Shown here in pieces: positions 8,662 through 17,699 of a stretch of DNA of 22,500 bases. This DNA is from Zygnema cylindricum (lineage: Eukaryota; Streptophyta; Zygnematophyceae; Zygnematales; Zygnemataceae): assembly GCA_037447655.1 (NCBI GenBank), contig JBBHKE010002668.1, positions 53,595-76,094 of the forward strand, given 5' to 3'. How positions within the stretch are numbered: the stretch's first letter is position 1; each line of letters opens with the position of its first letter. The position numbers were made by a program, and so were the translations under genes. Under the pieces are notes generated by a model. That model had not been told where the DNA came from, did not search any database, and saw only the letters and a program-made list of their open reading frames with translations.

Positions 8662-10631
8662 ATGCCTAGGCCACGAGGAATAGAGTGGGAGCACGTTAAG
8701 CCTCCAGAAGGAGAGTTGCTTGGGAATAACAAAATATGCATCTGTATATACTGCAATTTTGAATACAATGGTCAAGCAACTAGGATTAGGAACCATCTGC
8801 TAGGAAATATTAAAAGTGGGGGCATTAGAGCTTGCATTTTATGTCCAGATGAAGTGCAAGCGGAGTTAAATGCATCGGAGACCGCAAAATCTTCTCATGG
8901 CTGTCGGAAACGTGTCATATCCGATTTGGATGAACTCACTCGATGTCCTGGATCTAGCCAGAGTAGTAAGGTACAAGGTGTTCAGACCAAAATAAATAGT
9001 GTATTCAATATGCATAACCAAAAAGAGGTGGATGTAGCATGGGCAAAGGCTTTATTTGCCAATGGTTTACCGTTTCGGCTATTGGACGACCCATACTTTA
9101 AGGCAGCAGTGAAGAAGACCGGGGATATAGGGTCATATTACAAGTTACCTCACAGGAATACCATGAGAAATCGCCTTCTGTCTGAGACGAAAGCAACGAT
9201 CACTAGCGATTTGGCAAGCTACTATAAGACCATAAAAGTCACCAGTGCCTCCATCACATCTGACGGTTGGACGGCGGTTGACGATACGCCTCTCCTAAAC
9301 ATTCTAGCTGTCATCCCCAAAGGTGACATGTTTCTCCAGGCGGAAGACACTCGAGGGAAAATCAAGGATGCTGAATATGTTTGTCAAGTGTTAGAGAAAG
9401 GAGTTTTTGCGGTGGGGGTCGAACATGTGGTACAAATTGTGACAGATTCTGCTCCTGTGAACAAGGCTGCCGCCTCGATGCTCGTGGAAAAGTATCCTTT
9501 CATCACGTGGACGCCATGTGCTGCCCACGTATTGGACCTAATGTTGGAGGATTGGGGCAAGTTATCATTTATTTCCACACCTGTCCGAGAGGCGAAGGAG
9601 GTGTTGAAATTTATCATGAATCATCATATGACTACAACCTTGTTCAACAAAATCTCCAAACTTAGGCTTTTGAAACCTGGAGAGACCAGGTTTGCTACAA
9701 ATTTCATCATGCTACAGAGGTTTTACATGTGAAGGATAGCTTGGAGATGTTGATGTTTGATGATGCTTACAAGCAGTGGTTATTGAAGTCTACATACAAG
9801 TTAGAGGGTGCTAAGATTAAAGGCCATATCTTAAACCCAGAGTTTTGGACGAGAGTGACTGAGGCTGTGACAGTTTTTGAGGCTGTGACAGTTTCTGAAC
9901 CTGTAGTGCAATTGATGAGGGAGTGCGACAAAGGGAGCCTAAACGTGGGGAAGGTTTATCATGGTTTTTACACTATTGGGGATTTCTTAGTGAAGTTATC
10001 CAGCAATGGAGGAGCACGAAATTACGAAAGCCTGCAGATTTTGGAGGAGCTGAAGGTGTCTTTCATTGCCAGATGGGAGATGGGACATAGCCCTATATAT
10101 GCTGCCGGCTTTGTACTCGATCCCGAGTACCAAAGTTATAAGTATGATCAACTTTCAAATGTGAAAGTAATGGAAGGTTTTCAAATAATGCTCGATAAGA
10201 TGTTACCAAATGTGGCGGATCAGGCTGCGGCCTACTCCGATTTGTCCAAGTATAAAGGCTTTGAGGGCATATTTGGGAGGGAAGTGACAAAAACTTGTGC
10301 TAAAGATATGCCGGGGTGGAAGTGGTGGCAGCAGTTAGGGTCTTTCACCCCTACTTTACGGAAAATAGCAATTAGGATCCTTGCACAATGTACAGTTGCC
10401 AGCTCATGTGAGAGGAATTGGTCAACCTATGACCATATTCACTCTAAGAAAAGGAACAGGTTGACAGCTAAAAGAGCCAATGATTTGGTTTGGGTCTTTA
10501 GCAATCTCAGATTATTACAGAATACTAGGGATGTTAGTTATGAAGAGGAAATGGTAGCATGGGAGGAAGAGGAAGGGGAGGTAGGAGAAGAGGAGTTTGA
10601 TGAAGACATGTTTGACGTAGATTTGGAGTAA
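8662..10631 (+). pseudogene. hAT transposase (BED finger, DUF659, dimerisation domain), one -1 frameshift
   Basis: Two frames, 8662-9732 and 9729-10631, together give a full-length hAT transposase of about 655 residues. The N-terminus is a BED-type zinc finger (W9, C28, C31, H45, C58). The RNase-H-like DUF659 part follows: SDGW with the first catalytic Asp at 201, VTDSAPVNKAA with the second at 262, and CAAHVLDLMLEDWG. The second frame ends in the hAT dimerisation region with SSCERNWSTYDHIHSKKRNR, where the Glu of CERNW (228 of that frame) is the third catalytic residue, then an acidic tail. The frames are offset by -1 at a TTTT run (9721-9724); one more T would join RF to LHVKDSLE as the family predicts. 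An 18-bp in-frame duplication (9861-9878, 9879-9896) repeats EAVTV. The ATG at 8662 precedes the BED finger directly. All known catalytic residues are present, so inactivation, if real, is recent. Confidence 0.92.
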
Positions 10632-10821
10632 AGAGAGATATGGGAGATATATGTATTCATAGCCTGCAATGAGTTGACATAGTTTTAATGTGAGAATTAG
10701 ATCATATCCCCCAGATTAGTACAACGATTGTTTTGTTTTGCTTCAATGTGAACTTTGTCATTTTTGATTGTGGACATGGTTTTTTATTGTGGACAATTTT
10801 TTACAAAGCCATGTTGTACCA

Positions 10822-11103
10822 ACGACGAGGCAGTCTGGTCGCTGGTTCAGCAACCAGGCAGTGGTCGCTGGTTCAGCAACGAGGCAGTCTAGTTGCTGAA
10901 CTAGGCAGTCTGGTCGCTGGTTCAGCAACCAGGCAGTGGTCGCTGGTTCAGCGACGAGGCAGTCTAGTTGCTGAACTAGGCAGTCTGGTCGCTGGCACAG
11001 CAACCAGGCAGTGGTTGTTGGTTCAGCGACGAGGCAGTCTGGTTGTTGAACTAGGCAGTCTGGTCGCTGGTTTAGCAACCAAGCAGCCTGGTCGCTGGTT
11101 TGT
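10822..11103. repeat. 75-bp tandem array, ~3.7 copies, subterminal in hAT
   Basis: The block beginning GGCAGTCTGGTCGCTGG starts at 10829, 10904, 10979 and 11054, an exact 75-bp period. Each unit contains shorter near-palindromic blocks (ctggtt-cagc-aaccag) and variants of CAGCGACGAGGCAG. Because 75 is a multiple of three, frames stay open across it on both strands; these are not genes. Subterminal repeats of hAT elements commonly bind transposase, so that role is plausible here but inferred. Confidence 0.9.
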
Positions 11104-11275
11104 TGCACGTTTCAGTTTTTTAGGGTTTTGAATATTATAATTTTAAAATTTGAAAAGTAAAAAAAAAAGTACGAATTTTACTGCGAATTTTATAAAGTTG
11201 AAAATTGTTTTATGCGCACGGAACGTAGTATTTGTTAGTTTACTCCGTGCGTTTTATGCGCATAGGACATCTATG

Positions 11276-11283
11276 TCTACTAC
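11276..11283. repeat. hAT target-site duplication, right copy
   Basis: TCTACTAC, identical to 8374-8381, immediately after the right terminal inverted repeat. Confidence 0.93.
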
Positions 11284-11318
11284 TATAACACACGTTGCAT
11301 GGGTCATGTGCCTTCGGA
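11284..11318. repeat. Repeat R, copy 2, right part
   Basis: Continues repeat R after the hAT insertion; bases 11288-11318 match 5772-5802 exactly (ACACACGTTGCATGGGTCAT and following). Sequence after the final GGA differs between the copies, marking R's right boundary. Confidence 0.85.
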
Positions 11319-11371
11319 GCATATTTAAAAAAAGTAGGCGCTTCTATTGTAGGTCTTTTGTCGGCGCCTTC

Positions 11372-11549
11372 ATCGTAAGTTGTGTTATGGGCTTTTCATG
11401 TGATCATCTTAAGTCGCTACTTTGATCAGCGACCGTCCGATCGTCCAAATCTGACGATAATCCTATCGTAAGTTGTGTTATAGGATTTTCATGTGATCTT
11501 CTTAGATCGCTACTTTGATCAGCGACCATCCGATCGTCCGAATCTGACG
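11372..11549. repeat. Two direct copies of an 85-bp unit, 93 bp apart
   Basis: ATCGTAAGTTGTGTTAT begins at 11372 and again at 11465; the two 85-bp copies (11372-11456, 11465-11549) differ at only a handful of positions. Each contains GATCAGCGACC and CCGATCGTCC. No gene. The following stretch to about 12000 is AT-rich and shows nothing I can name. Confidence 0.85.
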
Positions 11550-12067
11550 GTTTAAATAAAAAGTCGCTCAAAACTCACAGAAAAATATTTTTTTGTCCGT
11601 TTTTTTTTCAAATTTAGGCATGACATTTAATTCTCTATCGATCCATGTGCAACTCAACCCTGTTACTATTTTATTTCATTTTGTGGCCAATACAATATGG
11701 GCCCTAAGGGTATATTGTATTTTTTGCGTACAATAGGCATATTGTATGGGTATACTTTCACCTACTTTTGAACTATGCTTCGGATCCTAGTTGTTCAATA
11801 CGTGGATTCTTTCCATTTTTTCCAGTTTTTCTACGTATTGTACGTGACTTTTGAAAAATACGCAAAAAAAAACGTCTACTGTAAACTGAAACTGACATAT
11901 TACGGAAACTAATAAACAAAATATTGTAGCTGTTAGATTTTTTACGGAAACTTTACGGTAGTTTATAAAAAAAAATCGATGCAAGTATCTGTACTTTCTG
12001 TTCAGTAAACCGAACAGAATGTACATGGATTGTACGGGAGAATAATGTGACGTCTACAAATATTTCC

Positions 12068-12220
12068 AAAAAGAGACGTTGCGGCGTCACACTATTTGAG
12101 CGCCGTGAGTTCAAATTTTGTACGGGCGTCTTCTTCAAATTTCGAAAAGAAGCCGCCATTATTACTTGAACAGCTAAACGTGAAAAATCACAGAAGCCGC
12201 CATTACCAACGCCACGGCAG
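12068..12220 (+). mobile_element. Relic related to the hAT 5' region
   Basis: The 14-mer AAAAAGAGACGTTG (12068-12081) also occurs at 8506-8519 inside the hAT leader. The block 'gaagccgccatta' (12149, 12193) occurs at 8571, and the second copy continues as '..aacgcca' in both places. Order and approximate spacing match the hAT leader, so this looks like the diverged 5' part of a related hAT element. It is cut off where the pogo-like element begins at 12221-12223. Confidence 0.5.
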
Positions 12221-12244
12221 TACACCGTGAATCGTTATTAGACT

Positions 12245-13488
12245 AAAGAAATTATTAGTATCAATACCAAAATAGTGTCATTGATGCTAATTTGTGTATC
12301 CATCCCATCGTCAAAAAAATGTTTAATGGTAATTTCTCCTTAACGCTGATTTAGGTATATAGGATCCGCCGTCATTACCTATACGTTAAAATAGGTAAAA
12401 GTACAAAACTTGACAATCCGTACCACAAGGCGTCTTTGCCGTGAAAATAATCCATAACTCTAATTTGTGTTTGTTGCTAAACAATCATTACTCCGTGCAA
12501 ATTTATACACTAAAATAGGTACATGTAAATTGGGTCGAATGGTGCGGTTGTTGTCCTTTCGTTCAATTGTAAATACAATTGTAATAATGGTTTTTTTCGC
12601 ACGCGTGAATATTACTACAGTAAAAGATGTTCGAGTTCAACATAAGACAAACTGTACATTTATCGATTCCTTGTTTCGACCTGTAAAACGCAGTGACCGT
12701 ATGACTTTAGAACGTTCGTTCGGTTGAGTTTATTATCGTGTATGAACGAAACTATGACGGCATGCATTCTATGTATTGTTTCGTTTCATTTAACTTGCAC
12801 TGATTTATGTGAACGATTTTGGTTTTCCTTGTCATTCGCGTGTATATCGAGCGTAATATGACGTTAATTATAGACCGTTAACTTTAATAAGGTGCCAGTT
12901 GGGTTGCTTTATTATAATTCATATATTGTAATACAGGCACTTAATTCTAATATGGATGCGTTTAGTCGCGTCAAACGTGTAACGATCCTCTTTTTAGTAT
13001 CATGGTTAATTGTAATTGAGGGTCCAACATATAACAAACCTCATTTAGGATGCATTTTAATTCTAATTGGAGGTAAAATGCCGACGACAGCTGGTCAACC
13101 GCCGTCGGAAGATAATCATTGGCTGTTGCCGAAAAACGTGGCATGTTTAATGTCCACGTATTTGTAAAATTGGTCAGTGATCGAAGACGACGATGGAAAA
13201 AACGTGTATCGATGTTACAACCACCCTATGTCATCTAATCTAATATTAGCCGTACAACATGTAATCTGGAGGTGTTCCATGGCGCTGTCAATTTTTTTGG
13301 CGACGAAGTAATTTTTGAAATATTTAGCCAAATTGCTCCAAAATAATTTTTTTCCCGCTTTTATTCTATCGTTTTTCAATATTTACAATAGTGATGATTC
13401 AAAAAACATTCAGATTTTGAATTTTAGAAAGTGAAGGCGTTTCCCTCCATTCCTTCCGCGCAAATTTAATTCCACGAGCATCTCTTCT
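12245..13488. other. 5' region of the pogo-like element, no gene seen
   Basis: AT-rich DNA between the left terminal repeat and the TATA box. Short frames (about 86-91 codons near 12467-12727 and 12892-13167) show no motif, and I do not support them as genes. Phrases such as 'ctaatttgtgt' and 'aaaataggta' recur loosely at 12285-12520, hinting at decayed subterminal repeats. Confidence 0.5.
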
Positions 13489-13490
13489 AC

Positions 13491-13498
13491 TATATAAG
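13491..13498 (+). promoter_or_regulatory. TATA box of the pogo-like transposase gene
   Basis: TATATAAG in a C/T-rich context, 124 bp upstream of the ATG at 13622. Transcription would begin near 13520-13530, leaving a leader of about 95 nt. The position relative to the only coding region downstream supports it as the core promoter. Confidence 0.6.
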
Positions 13499-13621
13499 TG
13501 CATCCGTGAAAATGACAAGCACACTACCAACTCTCTGTCTACATTTTCTTTGGTTGCCATTCTTTACTTTTACGGTTGCTCTTTCAACTTGTTCATTTAG
13601 TGATATTCAGAGTTAAGAAGT

Positions 13622-14014
13622 ATGTGGACTCTCACTCGGATTTGGGGTGCCAACTCTGGCAATAGCATCACTGTTCCCCGTAATCCACAAATTGAACACG
13701 ATACGGAAGACGAGAGGATCAACGAGGAAAACGACTTTCAAAACGAGGAATACGGTGAGAAAAACGACGACGAGAGCGAGCCGGAAGTGGAAACGTCGGT
13801 TGATCCGGCGGCGATCGTGGATGGGTTCTTTCCGTCCTCAGCAATGCTAGAGGACGTGTTGCCCACCGAAAAATTCAACATGTGTCGACCAAGGCTACTC
13901 GATTGCGAGTAATAAACTGGATGTTGAAAGACTGTGAGAAGAACGGGTCGAAGGAACTCATTCCAAGGACCATGAGGAAGTTTCCGGAACATTTTACTGG
14001 AGTGTACGGTACAA
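13622..14014 (+). CDS. Transposase exon 1
   Basis: Opens at the ATG at 13622 with an acidic, Glu/Asp/Asn-rich stretch (about residues 25-60). The first frame stops at 13912, but the -1 frame continues as TKATRLRVINWMLKDCEKNG to the donor at 14015 (ACAA|GTAAGC). The switch is best placed in the A5 run at 13869-13873; I could not find a small in-phase intron that would explain it. The exon ends one base into a codon, which fits the acceptor at 16661 exactly. Confidence 0.65.
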
Positions 14015-14691
14015 GTAAGCACTATCGTCATACCTTACCCCATGTATTAAATGGTTTTATTGCACCTCTTAAAACGGTTTTTGAAATTAACTTTCGTTGC
14101 GACTTTGTAGTAATTGCGTGTTTTAATGTTGGACCGTCGTCTTACCCTCTCGATGTTTATCCTAATCGCACTTTTCCTCCACATTAGTGCGTGTTTTTTA
14201 TTGTTGAGGGATGTTCACTATTGTGTTTGGCATTTTGTTGTCTTTCTCCTCCACGTGTCGTACGTTTTCATTAAAGGTTCATCTTTTTACCGACGAGATT
14301 GACTTGTATCATAGTAGACGACAACATCATGTCGTCGGTTCAATGATGGGCGCGACGAAATTACGGTATGTACAGTGACACCTCGTTTGGACATAAGTTC
14401 GAATGACTGCCAACAACGGTTCAGCGTCATCGATGAACCGAGGTCAGAAACCCCTACGCTGGTATTCGCGAATGAAATTCGACAGCGACGACAATGTTTC
14501 GACGAGTCTTTGTTGGGATACCCGAATATCCTGAACTGGCCACAACATTTTCTCGTCGCTAGAATGTCCCTTTGTAGGTCACAGGGTCAACGTTTAAATA
14601 GGTTGGGTGTGAATAATAAAGTAACACAGATTCCAAACTGTTTTAGTAAATGCGTTGAATAAAGTTAGTCTCTTAAGCTGTTTTTCCCACA

Positions 14692-14712
14692 TACTAACTG
14701 TGTCTCGGCTTA
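14692..14712 (+). promoter_or_regulatory. Consensus branch point and 3' splice site before nested ORF
   Basis: TACTAAC (14692-14698), a perfect match to the classical branch-point consensus, lies 12 bp before an AG at 14711-14712, and 45 bp before the ATG at 14744. It does not link exon 1 to the nested frame in phase, but could splice a leader onto it. This would let the same promoter make two proteins; inference only. Confidence 0.4.
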
Positions 14713-14743
14713 GTTTCCCGATAAGGAGTAATTTTCCTTCTTC

Positions 14744-16162
14744 ATGGAGGGCACCCGACCACCATGGAAACGTCTTCGCTCTGCCATTAGGCGACGACTT
14801 CTTCCACCGCCAACGGAAATCGAGGTGGGGGGTCATATACTTAGAGGGGAAAACTTTGCGAGGGAAGTAGCGGGGGAAGAAGAAAGGAGAATGTTGGCTG
14901 AAGAGGTGGCAGAAGGGGATAGAATCCTAAGAGAGGGCTTAAATATAGAAAGGGAGGAGTTTGTTAGGGTAGGGGATGTGGCAGAAGATGTTGGTGGAAG
15001 AGAAGGGGTTGGATTGGAGCTTGTGTTGAGAGAGGGGGGAGAAACGGATCATGAAATAGATGACAAAGAGGAATCGGATGAGGTGGGAAGGGAAAAGACT
15101 GGGACGGATAGGATGGAAACTGGCACTGAGTTGGAAGGGGAATTAAAGGATGAAGGGGTTGTAGCGGATGAAATAGGTGTACGCAAAGTAGAGGGGGATA
15201 AGGACGTCTATGCAGATTACCACCCATCGGAAACCGATACCGACGACTCTATAGTGGATGGGGATGAGCCTACCGAAGAGGAGGAAGTGGCGGAAGAAAC
15301 CCTACCGTCAGATATTTCAGTGACCAAATACGAAGACGACCCCACAACCTCGGACGACGAATCTTCGGAGAGCTCGAAAAGACGTATGGAATGAGAGTAT
15401 GTGGACGAAGACGAGGTAGTGGGTTTTCCTCATTCACCAGACTGCGAGAGGGCTCTCGTGGCGGTAGAACCAGCTCGAAATCCACCGAACCGTGAAATTC
15501 CCGTGCGAGAGGAGGAACCGGACTGGTTTTTTCCGCCCCCAGTCGGAGATGAGGCCATGGATGGCTTGCGACCAACGGCGGCGCATTACATCCCGGTGGA
15601 GGAATGGCCTGATTATTGGCATTATGGGGAGCCTCGACCCATCGACTGGTGGTTGAACCCCGTCTCGGAAATCCTCGACATCCCTTCGAATGTCCCCGCC
15701 CACCCAACATGGTTGTACATTGCATCTTACAACCATGCTTCGAATTTTCCATACATTAGGCATTTTCAGCCTAATGATGCCCGGTTCACTTGGGTTGTCC
15801 GTAGAGTGAACGGATTCGAGATTGATGTGCCAGAATTATTGCGCCATTATCATTCTTGGGACACACGGTTATTCACTATCCTTCGTCGTGCAATTCGTAC
15901 TCCCGACTTAAATGCATTTTTAGATGCGCGAAGTGCGGTTTTGCAGCGCTTTCGGAATGTATAAGTGCGACGAACATGTTTTTGGGAAATTCCGAGGGTT
16001 CCACATGTCGATGAGCGGCCTCCACCACCGGAGGTAGAACAATTGAGGAATGAGGTCGAAATTCTCAATCGTAGGGTGCCAGCTCAAGAAGTAGCGATGA
16101 TAGGGGTTCGTCGGTTGATTGAAAATTTGACTCGAGAGCTTGCAGAGATTAGGCGACGTTGA
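14744..16162 (+). pseudogene. Nested ORF in transposase intron 1: acidic / Trp-rich / coiled-coil protein, two in-frame stops
   Basis: One frame of 473 codons is open from ATG 14744 to TGA 16160-16162 except for TGA at 15392-15394 and TAA at 15962-15964. The first part is basic for ~20 residues, then strongly acidic (Glu/Asp/Gly-rich), ending in a Ser/Asp patch. The second part is rich in Trp, Tyr and Pro (VEEWPDYWHYGEPRPIDWWL) and then helical with many Arg (RHYHSWDTRLFTILRRAIR). The third has heptad-like leucines (VEQLRNEVEILNRR, then LIENLTRELAEIRRR), suggesting a coiled coil. I do not recognise the family. Protein-like composition continues across both stops in the same frame. Both stops could come from C-to-T changes (CGA to TGA, CAA to TAA). 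It lies in the sense orientation inside the 2.6-kb intron. It may be a second transposon protein, an alternative exon, or an inserted element's remnant. Confidence 0.55.
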
Positions 16163-16505
16163 TGGGAGATGGTGAGGGTCATATTAATGGCCTTCATTCG
16201 ACGGGGAGGTAACTCGATTTCTCCTTCACCCTCCATTGTGTTCCCATTGTTTTTTATTTATTTTTCTTTGTCTATACGTGTATTAACTTCGTGCTTCAAT
16301 TCACTTTACTCATCGTATGTACGTTAAATAATTGTTAACCATTTTTATGGTTTTCCTGCTGTCATATTTATGTCAGACACTCATAATTACCGGTTTAACA
16401 ACGAGACTGTGTCGTCGTTGGATGACTGTGAACTTGCAAAAAATCATGGGTAGTCCACAGACGAGTATATGTCAAAGGATACGATGAAAAGTCAATGTGA
16501 CATGA

Positions 16506-16542
16506 CATAATTAGCGACGATAATTAGTCATCGCTAATTATG
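16506..16542. repeat. Hairpin-forming inverted repeat in intron 1
   Basis: CATAATTAGCGACGA (16506-16520) pairs with 16528-16542 with one mismatch around a 7-nt loop (TAATTAG). It lies about 120 bp upstream of the exon 2 acceptor. Possible roles include a decayed MITE end or RNA structure near the splice site; nothing decides between them. Confidence 0.7.
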
Positions 16543-16661
16543 TTACGTTAACATTTCGTCGTTAAATTTTGTTGTTCATCATAAAAATGTTGGTAATGTA
16601 GCTACATTCATTTTGAAACTTATTCATTATCTATTGTTTGTTTTATTTTTATTTTGTACAG

Positions 16662-17141
16662 AGTATCAAAAAGCCAAGCGATGGTGGGTAGAAAGGAGGT
16701 CCATGCTCGATGGGATAAGAGAGTCAACGCATACCTTTTCGACTTCGAGTTTTGGGAGGAGATCAGTGGCGGTTACCAAGGCATTACCGGGACAAGGACG
16801 CAAGGAAGCCACTTGGGTCACGGTTATACACGAGGAGTTACTTGAGGATTTTGAACGGTTTAAGAAAGCGGGAATGAAGATGTCCACCGCAATTCTCGGG
16901 GACATAGCACGGGATATAATAAGACGAAGGAGAGAAGAGTATGGCCCGGAATGGTTCAATAATGATGGGTCCGAAACGCATCCAATAATCAATAAAAGGT
17001 GGGTGCAAAGGTGCCAAGAAAAGCACAACATTGTTGTGCGTGCACAAAAGGGGAAACTACAATGTAGCCCTGAGAAAGAGGACTACATCGAGCGACCCGT
17101 AGCCTTCCACATGGGCGTACTAAAACGAGGTTTTGAATCCG
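16662..17141 (+). CDS. Transposase exon 2 (DNA-binding HTH region)
   Basis: Acceptor TTTTGTACAG at 16652-16661 follows a T-rich tract; donor is CCG|GTAAGC at 17142. The exon is open throughout in one frame. It encodes KAKRWWVERRSM, a basic linker, LEDFERFKKAGMKMS, and INKRWVQRCQEKHNIVVRAQ with SPEKEDYIER, the pattern of a CENP-B/Tc5-type helix-turn-helix, and ends in LKRGFESG. No stop or frameshift is seen here. Confidence 0.8.
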
Positions 17142-17287
17142 GTAAGCCACGCTTGAATTTGGAGTTAAAATGCTAATGTTTTATTTATTTCCATTGATTT
17201 TTCATCTCGTATTGTTTCCTACTTAATGACATATACTCACCAAATAATAATTTGTTTATTTTCGGTTTGTTGTCGCATGTATACCAG

Positions 17288-17539
17288 GAATTTTCAATGA
17301 AGATCTCGTGGAAAACATGGACGAAACACACGTGATCGTCAATCAAGACAATGGGAAGACATTGGGGTTTCGAGGGGATGACGTGGTGAAATATGCCGAC
17401 GTCGCCGGAGGAGGTGAATCCATGACTCTCATGGTTCGAATAACAGGTGGGGTTAACGCACGGATCGAGAGCCCGATGATCATTTTTGCAAATCGTGCAC
17501 GAAGTTACCCGATACAAGGTTTACTGGACAACGTCCCAG
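17288..17539 (+). CDS. Transposase exon 3 (first catalytic Asp)
   Basis: Acceptor TACCAG at 17282-17287, donor CCCAG|GTGAGT at 17540. The joined reading FESG-IFNEDLVENMDETH is continuous with exon 2 and carries the first catalytic aspartate. It continues with a conserved strand-rich block (KYADVAGGGESMTLMVRITG) and IIFANRARSYPIQGLLDNVP. Frame is intact. Confidence 0.85.
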
Positions 17540-17699
17540 GTGAGTATTCTTCTCTATACTCAATTTTCAATCTCATTTTGTTGCACGATTTTCCTTTCAC
17601 AAAGATTTATGTATGTCTTAATCCCGCTGGGAAAAATGTATGTAAGCGGTATGAAGTTATAATTATTTTCTTATTGTGGTCTATTATATATGTTTTCAG

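Larger units (their letters stand above)
8382..11275 (+). mobile_element. hAT DNA transposon, complete ends, 2894 bp
   Basis: The element begins CATAGATGTCCTAT and ends with its exact reverse complement (11262-11275); beyond 14 bp the inverted repeat becomes imperfect. Both sides carry the perfect 8-bp duplication TCTACTAC. Inside are a 5' region with GCC boxes, an intronless transposase on the top strand (8662-10631) and a 75-bp tandem array (10822-11103) before the right end. Removing the element and one target copy restores repeat R. The ends are intact, so it could be moved in trans, but its own transposase frame is broken once. Confidence 0.92.

Noticed and set aside
9715-9735. Programmed -1 ribosomal frameshifting to join the two hAT frames
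   Set aside because: There is no canonical X XXY YYZ heptamer in the zero frame, and similar shifts occur at three other unrelated sites; a lost or uncalled base is simpler.
10733-11131. Long frames on both strands over the hAT 75-bp array
   Set aside because: The 75-bp period is a multiple of three, so a stop-free unit stays open; translation merely repeats the DNA.
15380-15970. Alternative genetic code or RNA editing to explain the in-frame TGA and TAA
   Set aside because: The transposase genes use TAA and TGA as normal stops in the same window, and U-to-C editing is known for organelle rather than nuclear transcripts; decay is simpler.
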